Shown: piece by piece, positions 1-5,065 of the stretch
Layout of the letters: the number at the start of each line of letters is the position of its first letter
Position numbering within the stretch: the first letter of the stretch is position 1
Made by a program: the position numbers and the translations under genes
Source: Clostridium sp. CAG:253
GTDB taxonomy: Bacteria; Bacillota; Clostridia; Lachnospirales; Lachnospiraceae
NCBI GenBank assembly: GCA_000436755.1
Contig: FR887254.1
Span: 1-7,524, forward strand
Direction: 5' to 3'
DNA: 7,524 nt
Notes under the pieces: generated by a model
Database searches by the model: none
The model's input: the letters and a program-made list of their open reading frames with translations, nothing else
Told to the model about the DNA's origin: nothing

Positions 1-1
1 T

Positions 2-436
2 CCGAAATATAATGAGGATGAGACAGCATTAAAAGAACTTGTGAAAGAGTTTGAAGAAATTTGTGCCAAAATGGAACAGCTGGTACAGGAAGGCAAGATG
101 ACGGAACTAGAAAGCAGAATAATAGTAGAACTGTCAAAAAAAGTAGTAGATAATATAGCAAAGAAATATGAGAAAATCAGGAGAGGAGTTGATGTAATAA
201 TGGGAGGAAAAGTAATAGAGACGGAAGCAAAGAAGATGTATATTCGTGGAATAAAGATTGGAGAGGAAAACGGAAGAATTGAAGGAAGAAATGAAGGTAG
301 GAGCGAAGGTTTAAAAGACCAGATAAAAAAGAAACTTGCAAAAGGCAAAGACATTGCACAAATAGCAGATGAAATAGAGGAAAGTGAAGATACTGTTTTA
401 GAATTGATAAAGCAGATTGAAGCTGAAAAAAAGTGA
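2..436 (+). CDS. C-terminal part of an Rpn-family / PD-(D/E)XK transposase-like nuclease (5' truncated by window)
   Basis: The reading frame is open from base 2, the window edge, so this is the 3' end of a longer gene; 144 residues are visible. The first in-frame start, GTG at 41, has no Shine-Dalgarno sequence before it, so I do not treat it as a real start. The visible part is charged and helical. It has the tail typical of Rpn (recombination-promoting nuclease, YhgA-like) proteins: a 'KGVDxIMGGK'-like segment (here RRGVDVIMGGK), then EG-R repeats (GRIEGRNEGRSEG), then a short helical end (KGKDIAQIADEIEES) resembling a helix-turn-helix. The catalytic PD-(D/E)XK domain would lie upstream, outside the window. 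Family members are often multicopy and associated with DNA cleavage and recombination. The stop codon lies 29 bases before the start of the next gene, so the two are probably co-transcribed. The family call rests on the tail alone and is moderately sure. Confidence 0.65.
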   Translation, partial: PKYNEDETALKELVKEFEEICAKMEQLVQEGKMTELESRIIVELSKKVVDNIAKKYEKIRRGVDVIMGGKVIETEAKKMYIRGIKIGEENGRIEGRNEGRSEGLKDQIKKKLAKGKDIAQIADEIEESEDTVLELIKQIEAEKK

Positions 437-450
437 ATATGCCTGTTACA

Positions 451-458
451 GAGAGGTG
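451..458 (+). promoter_or_regulatory. Shine-Dalgarno deciding the start of the TPR-nuclease gene
   Basis: GAGAGGTG lies 7 bases before ATG 466. The alternative in-frame GTG at 433, which would overlap the preceding stop codon, has only an A-rich stretch in front of it. The ATG is therefore preferred, which shortens the protein from 513 to 502 residues. Confidence 0.7.
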
Positions 459-465
459 TTTGTGC

Positions 466-1974
466 ATGATTGATGAAGAATTAAAATCTATAGAGGACTT
501 TTATAATAAAGAATTTCCAAGCAGTATGACAGCCGAAGAAATATCTGCCAAGCTGGATATGTTTAGCAGTCATCCGAATATCCAAATGTTAAGGAGAAAG
601 TTTTGTGATGAGCTGGTTTTTGCATTAACGGAGGGATTTGTTAAGTATGATGACGCACTGTTGGCAGCAGATGATGGTTCTTTGATTAAACTGCTATATG
701 AAAATATAGAAAAACTGGATAAAGACAGTTACTTCTTTTGGGCATTCTATTATTATTTGAAAAAGCAGTATAAAAAGTGCAAAGACAATATACATAAAGT
801 GTGTAGTGAACAGCTTAAACAAGGTGTTTTGAATGAGGATGGGTTACTGGATTTTTTCCTGGTTCCTTTCAAAAATGCACCTGATGAAATTTTGGATTTT
901 ATTACAGACGAGGTGAAAAGTGTAAAGTCTGAGGACGGAATACCGGAGTTGTGTGATTTGATGTATTTGTATTATCGGAGTAATAATAATGATGTTGTAG
1001 TTGATGCTCTGCTTTCATTTATTCAGAAGTATCCTAACTATAAATCTCCGAATGAAATACTTGGATATACATATTACAATATGTCTATGTGGAATAATGC
1101 TATCGCCTGCTTTGAAAAGGTTGAGCAGGAATATTATTTCTTTATGTCAGATATTTATTGGATGTTGGCATGGTCTAGTGGAAAGATTAAAAATTATGTC
1201 GACGAAGAAAAGTATTATCGTCTGAGTTATGAACTTGCTCCTGAAATGCAATTTACTTTGAATAATCTGGGTTATTCATTATATAAACAGAAGAAATACT
1301 TAGAAGCTAAAGAGATTTTCAAACAATGTTTGGAGGCTAAGAAAGACTTGCCATGTGCAGCCAATAATTATGTTCGTGTTTTAATTGCACTTGGCAGGAA
1401 TGTAGATGCAAAGAAATTTGTTAATTCCGGAGAGTTTAAAGTTGCTAAAGCTATTCGTGACAGAGTGAAAAAGTTGGATAATCATAATGCACGATTGAAA
1501 AAATATGATATAGCAGTCGAACCGGATATTGATGACAACGAAAGTACTGAAAAGGTCACAATAGATATTGGGGTAAAACGACAGCAGTTTTCTAATGAGA
1601 AGCTGTTAGAGGATGAGCTTACTGCAAGAATAGAAAATGGTATTCCTGTATTTGGTATCAAACTTAAAGTATATAAACGAAAAGGCGAGTATGGCCGTCA
1701 ATATATTATTCCGATTGGAAGACTTGATTTATTGTGTGAAGATGCTGCAGGAAATTTGTATATTGTTGAATTGAAGAAGGATAGTGGATATGATGATGCC
1801 TATGAGCAGACGGCTCAGTATCTTGACTGGTTCGAGAAAAGTGAAAAATTCAAATCTAAAAAGGTGTATGGTATTATTTGTTTAAATAATCCAACACAGG
1901 AACTTATTTCAAAAGTTCATAATGATAAACGGATGAGATTGTTTGAATACCGGATATCTTATACAGAGTTATAA
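466..1974 (+). CDS. TPR-repeat protein with C-terminal NucS/DUF91-like PD-(D/E)XK nuclease domain
   Basis: This is a 502-residue protein with no signal peptide or membrane segment, so probably cytoplasmic. The N-terminal ~190 residues are helical and unrecognised. Residues about 190-325 hold TPR-like helical repeats, clearest at NNLGYSLYKQKKYLEAKEIF (about 266-285). The C-terminal ~130 residues look like the nuclease domain of NucS (DUF91): a NEKLLEDEL helix near 377-385, GRLDLL with Asp421, then VELKK with Glu435 and Lys437, then Gln448 and Tyr452. The D-14-E-2-K-11-Q-4-Y spacing matches the NucS active site as I recall it, so a metal-dependent DNA nuclease is likely. NucS cuts branched or mismatched DNA, but its own N-terminal DNA-binding domain is absent and TPRs take its place, so the substrate is unknown. 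TPRs suggest partner binding. It follows another putative PD-(D/E)XK gene, most likely in one transcript. A defence or repair role is possible but not shown. Confidence 0.75.
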   Translation: MIDEELKSIEDFYNKEFPSSMTAEEISAKLDMFSSHPNIQMLRRKFCDELVFALTEGFVKYDDALLAADDGSLIKLLYENIEKLDKDSYFFWAFYYYLKKQYKKCKDNIHKVCSEQLKQGVLNEDGLLDFFLVPFKNAPDEILDFITDEVKSVKSEDGIPELCDLMYLYYRSNNNDVVVDALLSFIQKYPNYKSPNEILGYTYYNMSMWNNAIACFEKVEQEYYFFMSDIYWMLAWSSGKIKNYVDEEKYYRLSYELAPEMQFTLNNLGYSLYKQKKYLEAKEIFKQCLEAKKDLPCAANNYVRVLIALGRNVDAKKFVNSGEFKVAKAIRDRVKKLDNHNARLKKYDIAVEPDIDDNESTEKVTIDIGVKRQQFSNEKLLEDELTARIENGIPVFGIKLKVYKRKGEYGRQYIIPIGRLDLLCEDAAGNLYIVELKKDSGYDDAYEQTAQYLDWFEKSEKFKSKKVYGIICLNNPTQELISKVHNDKRMRLFEYRISYTEL

Positions 1975-1987
1975 AAATAAGTCTGAT

Positions 1988-2023
1988 AAAAGGGGTAGAT
2001 GCCAAATGGTACCTACCCTTTTT
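1988..2023. terminator. Bidirectional intrinsic terminator between the TPR-nuclease gene and nadE
   Basis: AAAAGGGGTAG (1988-1998) pairs with CTACCCTTTTT (2013-2023) over 11 bp with one G-U, around a 14-base loop. The plus strand ends in a five-T run and the minus strand in a four-T run followed by A. It sits in the 53 bases between the two convergent stop codons, so it can serve both genes. Confidence 0.8.
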
Positions 2024-2027
2024 GTGT

Positions 2028-3971
2028 TTACATTTCTAACTGTTCAATATCTTTTATCCAAATATTCACCGATGCATCGCTAGGCATGCGCCAGTCACCT
2101 CTTGGAGACAGCGCGACACTTCCGACTTTTGGACCGTCAGGGAGACATGAGCGTTTGAACTGCTGTGCAAAGAAACGCCAGTAAAATGTTCTAAGCCATT
2201 TGTAGATTGTTTCTTTGTCATATTCGCCGTTGAATGTGTATTTTGCCAGACGGTATATTTTGGAAGGGGCATACCCAAATCTCATAATGTAGTACAAAAA
2301 GAAATCGTGTAATTCATATGGACCAACGAGGTCTTCTGTTTTTTGGGCAATCTTCCCGTCTTTGTCAGGTGGAAGGAGTTCCGGACTTACAGGTGTATCA
2401 AGTACATCCATAAGTACATCATGAAGCTGTTTGTCAGGTGTTGTCTCGGCATAATATAAAACAAGGTATCTTACAAGGGTTTTTGGTACTGAGCAGTTTA
2501 CACCGTACATAGACATATGGTCACCATTGTAGGTTGCCCATCCGAGTGCAAGTTCCGACATGTCACCTGTTCCTATGACCATTCCGTTTAATTCATTGGC
2601 AAGATTCATAAGGATAAGTGTTCGTTGTCTTGCCTGGGAATTTTCGTAAGTTACATCATGGATTGAACTGTCATGTCCTATGTCTCTGAAATGAAGGTTT
2701 ACGGCTTCATGGATAGGGACTTCTTTAAGTGTAGCACCGATTTTTTCAGTCAGAATACACGCATTCTGATATGTTCGGTCAGTTGTTCCGAAACAAGGCA
2801 TTGTGACTGCACAGATACCGCTTCTGTCAAGTCCGAGCATATCAAAAGCTTTTGCAGTTACAAGAAGGGCAAGTGTTGAGTCGAGTCCGCCCGAAATTCC
2901 GATAACAGCCGATTTGCAATGCGTGTGTTCAAGACGTTTTTTTAATCCCTTTGCCTGAATGTTTAATATCTCATCACATCTGCGGTTGCGGTCATTTTTG
3001 TCGTTAGGAACAAATGGTGTTTTTTCAAAATAACGGGTGAGAATTGTATCGCTAATATTTTTAAACTCAAATGCAGTTACTTCATAGCCGTTTTCTTCAG
3101 GAGCGTTTATGGTAAATGTTGACATTCGTCTGCGTTCACTTACAAGTTTGCCAAGGTCGATTTCACTTATTGCGATACCGTTTTCAAATCTTTTTGTCTC
3201 AGCAAGTATACTTCCGTTTTCAGCTATTAAATTATGTCCTGCAAATACAAGATCGGTTGAGGATTCGCCCTCGCCGGCATCGGCATAGATGTAGCCACTT
3301 ACGAGTCTTGCTGATTGATTTTTTACAAGTTCACGTCTGTAAAGGTCTTTACCTGTAGTTTCGTCGCTTGCTGAAAGATTGGCAATAACAGTGGCAGAAG
3401 CCATAGCGTGATAACATGATGGTGGAATAGGCATCCATAAGTCTTCACAAATGTCGATTCCAATGACAAGTTCAGGAAGATTTTCTGCTTTGAAAAGCTG
3501 GTTTGCACCAAAAGGAACAAATGAACATGTGTCACCAAGTTCAGGGATTTCTATATATGATACTTCTTTATTTCCTGTAGAGAAGTGCCTTGCTTCATAA
3601 AATTCTGAATAATTTGGAATATGCTGTTTTGGAACTATTCCAAGAAGTTCACCATCAAATATTACGGCGGCGACATTATAAAGTTTGAAATTGAATAGAA
3701 AAGGTAAACCGACTATGGTTATCATATCAAGATTTTCTGATGCATTTATTATCTTTTTTAAACCGTTGAGTGAACCTTTAAGAAGAATATCCTGTAAAAA
3801 AAGGTCGCTGCATGTGTAGCCGGATATTACAAGTTCAGGGAAAACGGCAAGTTTTACGCCATGTTTATGTGCTATATTCATTGATTTTATTATGTTTTCT
3901 GTATTAAAATCCGTATCACCGACTTTTATGTCAGGGGTGATGGCGGCTGCTTTTAAAAATTTATCTTTCAT
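2028..3971 (-). CDS. nadE: Glutamine-dependent NAD+ synthetase
   Basis: Makes NAD+ from deamido-NAD+ and ATP, using ammonia released from glutamine; this is the last step of NAD biosynthesis in the cytoplasm. The 647-residue length fits the two-domain glutamine-dependent form. The N-terminal nitrilase-like glutaminase (about 1-290) has a complete Glu-Lys-Cys triad: Glu46 in FPELVISGYTC, Lys115 in VPKQHIPNYSEF and Cys175 in GIDICEDLW. The C-terminal synthetase (about 325-647) has the ATP pyrophosphatase P-loop SGGLDST (360-366), TYENSQAR (441-448) and GTGDMSELALGW (467-478). Nothing looks broken. The start is ATG, with GGAGGT (3985-3990) 13 bases upstream, a rather long gap, but no closer start codon exists. 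It is monocistronic: its own extended -10 promoter lies upstream and a shared terminator directly follows the stop. It is unrelated in function to its neighbours and probably a housekeeping gene. Confidence 0.97.
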   Translation of the reverse strand: MKDKFLKAAAITPDIKVGDTDFNTENIIKSMNIAHKHGVKLAVFPELVISGYTCSDLFLQDILLKGSLNGLKKIINASENLDMITIVGLPFLFNFKLYNVAAVIFDGELLGIVPKQHIPNYSEFYEARHFSTGNKEVSYIEIPELGDTCSFVPFGANQLFKAENLPELVIGIDICEDLWMPIPPSCYHAMASATVIANLSASDETTGKDLYRRELVKNQSARLVSGYIYADAGEGESSTDLVFAGHNLIAENGSILAETKRFENGIAISEIDLGKLVSERRRMSTFTINAPEENGYEVTAFEFKNISDTILTRYFEKTPFVPNDKNDRNRRCDEILNIQAKGLKKRLEHTHCKSAVIGISGGLDSTLALLVTAKAFDMLGLDRSGICAVTMPCFGTTDRTYQNACILTEKIGATLKEVPIHEAVNLHFRDIGHDSSIHDVTYENSQARQRTLILMNLANELNGMVIGTGDMSELALGWATYNGDHMSMYGVNCSVPKTLVRYLVLYYAETTPDKQLHDVLMDVLDTPVSPELLPPDKDGKIAQKTEDLVGPYELHDFFLYYIMRFGYAPSKIYRLAKYTFNGEYDKETIYKWLRTFYWRFFAQQFKRSCLPDGPKVGSVALSPRGDWRMPSDASVNIWIKDIEQLEM

Positions 3972-4013
3972 TTTTAATTTATTAACCTCCGTTGTTTTTC
4001 TCTGTTCATTGCA

Positions 4014-4022
4014 ATTATAGCA
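4014..4022 (-). promoter_or_regulatory. Extended -10 promoter of nadE
   Basis: On the minus strand this reads TGCTATAAT: a perfect -10 (4014-4019) with an upstream TGN extension. No good -35 sits at 17 bases; TTCAAA at 19 bases is the nearest. It lies 43 bases ahead of the nadE ATG and upstream of its Shine-Dalgarno, the expected place. A transcript starting about 7 bases downstream would have a short leader of about 35 bases. Confidence 0.65.
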
Positions 4023-4055
4023 TATATTGGCTGTGTTGTTTGAAATGTTTTAAAG

Positions 4056-4090
4056 AAAAAAATAAGAATCGCCTGGAGTGACGATTCTTA
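4056..4090 (-). terminator. Intrinsic terminator on the minus strand upstream of nadE
   Basis: A perfect 9-bp stem (TAAGAATCG at 4063-4071, CGATTCTTA at 4082-4090) with a 10-base loop is followed on the minus strand by seven Ts (4062-4056). It would stop minus-strand transcripts before they enter the nadE promoter. No minus-strand protein gene lies upstream in this window, so it must serve a small RNA, read-through, or a gene now lost. Confidence 0.6.
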
Positions 4091-4100
4091 AGGAGAAGGT

Positions 4101-4220
4101 ATGAAAAAAATTTAAGCACTATCAAATGATTTCGTTTCATTTGATGATGTTATAATAACAATCGAATGTGAACCTGCAATGTTGTTTTTGTTAATTAAAT
4201 GTGAACAATTTTTAAAATAA
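4101..4220 (+). pseudogene. Possible broken small gene with in-frame stop at codon 5
   Basis: AAGGAG (4090-4095) lies 5 bases before ATG 4101, a well-placed ribosome binding site. The frame reads M-K-K-I and hits TAA at 4113-4115. It then stays open for 34 codons, including NDFVSFDDVIITIECEP and ending CEQFLK, to a TAA at 4218-4220. A terminator-like hairpin begins three bases later. This order (Shine-Dalgarno, start, frame, stop, terminator) is what a small gene looks like apart from the early stop. I do not recognise the peptide. An open run of 34 codons is not rare by chance in AT-rich DNA, and the segment also holds a 9-bp hairpin (4121-4145), so it may be non-coding. Low confidence. Confidence 0.22.
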
Positions 4221-4222
4221 AA

Positions 4223-4258
4223 AAATCAGGAAAAAAATAACTATTCCTGATTTCTTTT
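4223..4258. terminator. Terminator hairpin, usable on both strands
   Basis: AAATCAGGAA (4223-4232) and TTCCTGATTT (4244-4253) form a perfect 10-bp stem with an 11-base loop. On the plus strand it is followed by CTTTTGG, a short T run. On the minus strand it is followed by TTTTATTTT, a better tract. It could end the possible small gene at 4101-4220 or the proposed minus-strand RNA starting near 4379. Confidence 0.6.
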
Positions 4259-4336
4259 GGGCGTTAAAAAATATTAAATTAAATTTATGAGTGTCACTGT
4301 ATTGTCATCATCAGATAAAAGTAACATTCGTAAATG

Positions 4337-4353
4337 TATAGATGTCATCTATA
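4337..4353. repeat. 17-base perfect palindrome
   Basis: TATAGATGTCATCTATA has two 7-base arms around GTC. As DNA it could be an operator for a dimeric regulator; as RNA a small hairpin. It lies about 110 bases upstream of the predicted lrp -10 element and inside the candidate minus-strand RNA. Confidence 0.5.
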
Positions 4354-4360
4354 TCTGTAT

Positions 4361-4373
4361 TGTGTCTGACACA
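4361..4373. repeat. 13-base perfect palindrome
   Basis: TGTGTCTGACACA has two 6-base arms around one T. The one-base centre makes it a poor RNA hairpin and a better protein-binding site. It sits 7 bases after the 17-base palindrome, so their centres are 22 bases (about two helical turns) apart. It also overlaps the predicted start of the minus-strand RNA. Confidence 0.45.
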
Positions 4374-4385
4374 TCAACATTTGTG

Positions 4386-4414
4386 ATATTACGCCTGAAA
4401 TCGGTTTTGGTCAA
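4386..4414 (-). promoter_or_regulatory. Promoter-like site for the candidate small RNA
   Basis: On the minus strand TTGACC (4409-4414, five of six to consensus) and TAATAT (4386-4391, four of six) are separated by exactly 17 bases. It points away from the lrp operon toward the 4223-4253 terminator. There is no protein gene for it to drive in that direction before nadE. Confidence 0.4.
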
Positions 4415-4438
4415 GAGTATTGTGGCAATAAAAAATAA

Positions 4439-4472
4439 TTTACAGAATTAATGAGTTTTATGCTATTATAAT
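4439..4472 (+). promoter_or_regulatory. Probable promoter of the lrp-kinase operon
   Basis: TTTACA (4439-4444, five of six) is a -35 candidate. Overlapping -10 candidates follow: TGCTATTAT (4461-4469, extended -10, 19-base spacer) and a perfect TATAAT (4467-4472, but with a 22-base spacer). Either gives a leader of roughly 125 bases before the lrp start. It is the best promoter match on this strand near the operon. Confidence 0.45.
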
Positions 4473-4480
4473 AAGTATAA
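4466..4480. promoter_or_regulatory. PerR-box-like operator over the lrp-operon -10 region
   Basis: TTATAATAAGTATAA matches the Bacillus PerR box TTATAAT-N-ATTATAA at 13 of 14 arm positions. It covers the -10 element, where a bound repressor would block RNA polymerase. A PerR-like gene lies in this window at 7096-7512. AT-rich DNA and the TATAAT core raise the chance of coincidence. Confidence 0.4.
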
Positions 4481-4484
4481 AAAC

Positions 4485-4548
4485 ATAAAACTTAATTTTA
4501 TTAGGCTGATAATCAGACGTTTTATCAGAAATAAACTTAAAAGTCTGA
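4485..4548 (+). other. Structured leader upstream of the lrp-like gene
   Basis: The predicted 5' leader can fold into a small A-U hairpin (ATAAAA 4485-4490 with TTTTAT 4496-4501) and a longer one (TCAGAC 4513-4518 with GTCTGA 4543-4548, extended inward by TTTTA/TAAAA past one bulged G). It matches no riboswitch I recognise and has no T-run terminator after it. AT-rich leaders fold easily, so function is uncertain. Confidence 0.25.
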
Positions 4549-4592
4549 AATAAATTTTGAATATTAATATAGTAAAAATATGCCGGCAGTAT

Positions 4593-4598
4593 GGAGGG
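4593..4598 (+). promoter_or_regulatory. Shine-Dalgarno deciding the start of the lrp-like gene
   Basis: GGAGGG lies 4 bases before ATG 4603. An in-frame ATG at 4591 overlaps this site and has no ribosome binding site of its own, so 4603 is the start. Confidence 0.8.
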
Positions 4599-4602
4599 AA
4601 AA

Positions 4603-5049
4603 ATGAAAAATGATGAATTAGATAATATTGATAAAATGATAATAACGATGCTTCAGGAAAATGCAAGAATGTCGTTGAAAGAGATTGCACAAAAGGTTTA
4701 TCTGTCATCACCTGCTGTGTCAGCAAGAATTGAAAATCTTGTACAGAATGGATATATAGAGGGGTTTCATGCAAGAATAAATCCGATAAAACTGGGATAT
4801 CACATAAAGGCATTTATAAATCTTGAGGTGTCACCAATCGACAAAAAGGATTTTTATCCTTATATAAACAGTTGTAAAAATGTTGTAGAATGTAATTGTG
4901 TAACAGGTGATTATTCTATGCTTCTTGAAGTGTTGTTTCCAAGTACAGATGAATTAGATCAATTTATTGGAGAATTACAGAAATATGGCAGAACAAAGAC
5001 ACTTATCGTTTTTTCGACCTGCGTGGAGTACAGGGGGCTTCAAATGTGA
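4603..5049 (+). CDS. Lrp/AsnC-family transcriptional regulator
   Basis: A 148-residue protein, the usual length for this family. It has an N-terminal winged helix-turn-helix (about 8-55) that starts with the typical LDNIDKMIITMLQENAR and continues through SLKEIAQKVYLSSPAVSARI. The C-terminal ligand-binding RAM domain (about 68-143) carries the hallmark VTGDYSMLLEV (100-110) and STCVEYRG near the end. Members form dimers to octamers, bind AT-rich sites and usually sense amino acids or related small molecules; the ligand here cannot be told from sequence. It is the first gene of a two-gene operon: the kinase start is 16 bases after its stop. Family members often regulate themselves, so its own leader is a likely target. 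The promoter carries a PerR-box-like site. The family call is secure; the specific role is unknown, so no gene symbol is given. Confidence 0.93.
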   Translation: MKNDELDNIDKMIITMLQENARMSLKEIAQKVYLSSPAVSARIENLVQNGYIEGFHARINPIKLGYHIKAFINLEVSPIDKKDFYPYINSCKNVVECNCVTGDYSMLLEVLFPSTDELDQFIGELQKYGRTKTLIVFSTCVEYRGLQM

Positions 5050-5053
5050 TAAT

Positions 5054-5060
5054 GGAGGGG
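5054..5060 (+). promoter_or_regulatory. Shine-Dalgarno deciding the TTG start of the kinase
   Basis: GGAGGGG lies 5 bases before TTG 5066, in frame with the kinase. ATG 5053 is in another frame and ends after three codons. The in-frame ATG at 4967 lies inside the lrp-like gene without a comparable site. Confidence 0.75.
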
Positions 5061-5065
5061 TAAAA

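Larger units (their letters stand above)
4217..4379 (-). ncRNA. Candidate minus-strand small RNA, about 160 nt
   Basis: A sigma-70 type promoter on the minus strand (TTGACC, 17-base spacer, TAATAT) predicts a start near 4379, and the hairpin at 4223-4253 with its T tract predicts an end near 4217. Within it the RNA can form local hairpins: arms TATAGAT/ATCTATA (4337-4353), ACATT/AATGT with a 4-base loop (4323-4336), and a longer-range pairing GTGTCA/TGACAC (4367-4372 with 4291-4296). No protein frame with a ribosome binding site is present. The ends are predicted from signals only, there is no known family match that I can name, and it may not be expressed. Confidence 0.3.
3972..4602. other. 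Long intergenic region between divergent nadE and lrp, rich in hairpins and promoter-like sites
   Basis: This stretch of about 630 bases separates the starts of nadE (minus) and the lrp-like gene (plus). I see no tRNA, rRNA, CRISPR array or recognised riboswitch. It holds the nadE promoter, terminator hairpins at 4063-4090 and 4223-4253, a 9-bp hairpin at 4121-4145 (arms ATCAAATGA/TCATTTGAT), a 9-base direct repeat AATGTGAAC (4165-4173 and 4198-4206), two palindromes (4337-4353, 4361-4373) and the promoter and leader of the lrp operon. These pieces are listed separately. The density of signals suggests small transcripts or remnants of deleted genes rather than empty DNA. Confidence 0.7.

Noticed and set aside
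41..436. Complete 131-aa protein starting at GTG 41
   Set aside because: No ribosome binding site precedes GTG 41, the frame stays open to the window edge, and the sequence looks like the tail of a larger Rpn-type protein.
433..465. N-terminal extension of the TPR-nuclease from GTG 433
   Set aside because: Overlapping start-stop is attractive for coupling, but there is no Shine-Dalgarno before it, whereas ATG 466 has GAGAGGTG at 7 bases.
177..467. Minus-strand open frame opposite the Rpn-type tail
   Set aside because: Shadow of repetitive, purine-rich coding sequence, with Leu/Phe-rich low-complexity content.
4148..4156. Extended -10 (TGTTATAAT) on the plus strand
   Set aside because: A perfect extended -10, but no acceptable -35, and it lies within the possible small gene; not enough to call a promoter.
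4165..4206. Direct repeat AATGTGAAC spaced 33 bases as a CRISPR or iteron array
   Set aside because: Only two 9-base copies; too few and too short for an array or origin.
4274..4348. 24-codon minus-strand frame inside the candidate small RNA
   Set aside because: No Shine-Dalgarno before its ATG and no recognisable product.
4287..4451. 54-codon plus-strand open frame in the intergenic region
   Set aside because: No ribosome binding site, no recognisable peptide, and it runs through both palindromes; a frame of this length is plausible by chance.
4466..4813. 115-aa minus-strand open frame opposite the lrp promoter and gene
   Set aside because: Antisense shadow of a clear Lrp-family gene; composition is that of reversed coding sequence and it spans the predicted promoter.
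4967..5065. Upstream ATG start for the kinase, overlapping lrp
   Set aside because: The extra 33 residues are out-of-frame lrp sequence with no family similarity; TTG 5066 has a strong, well-spaced GGAGGGG.
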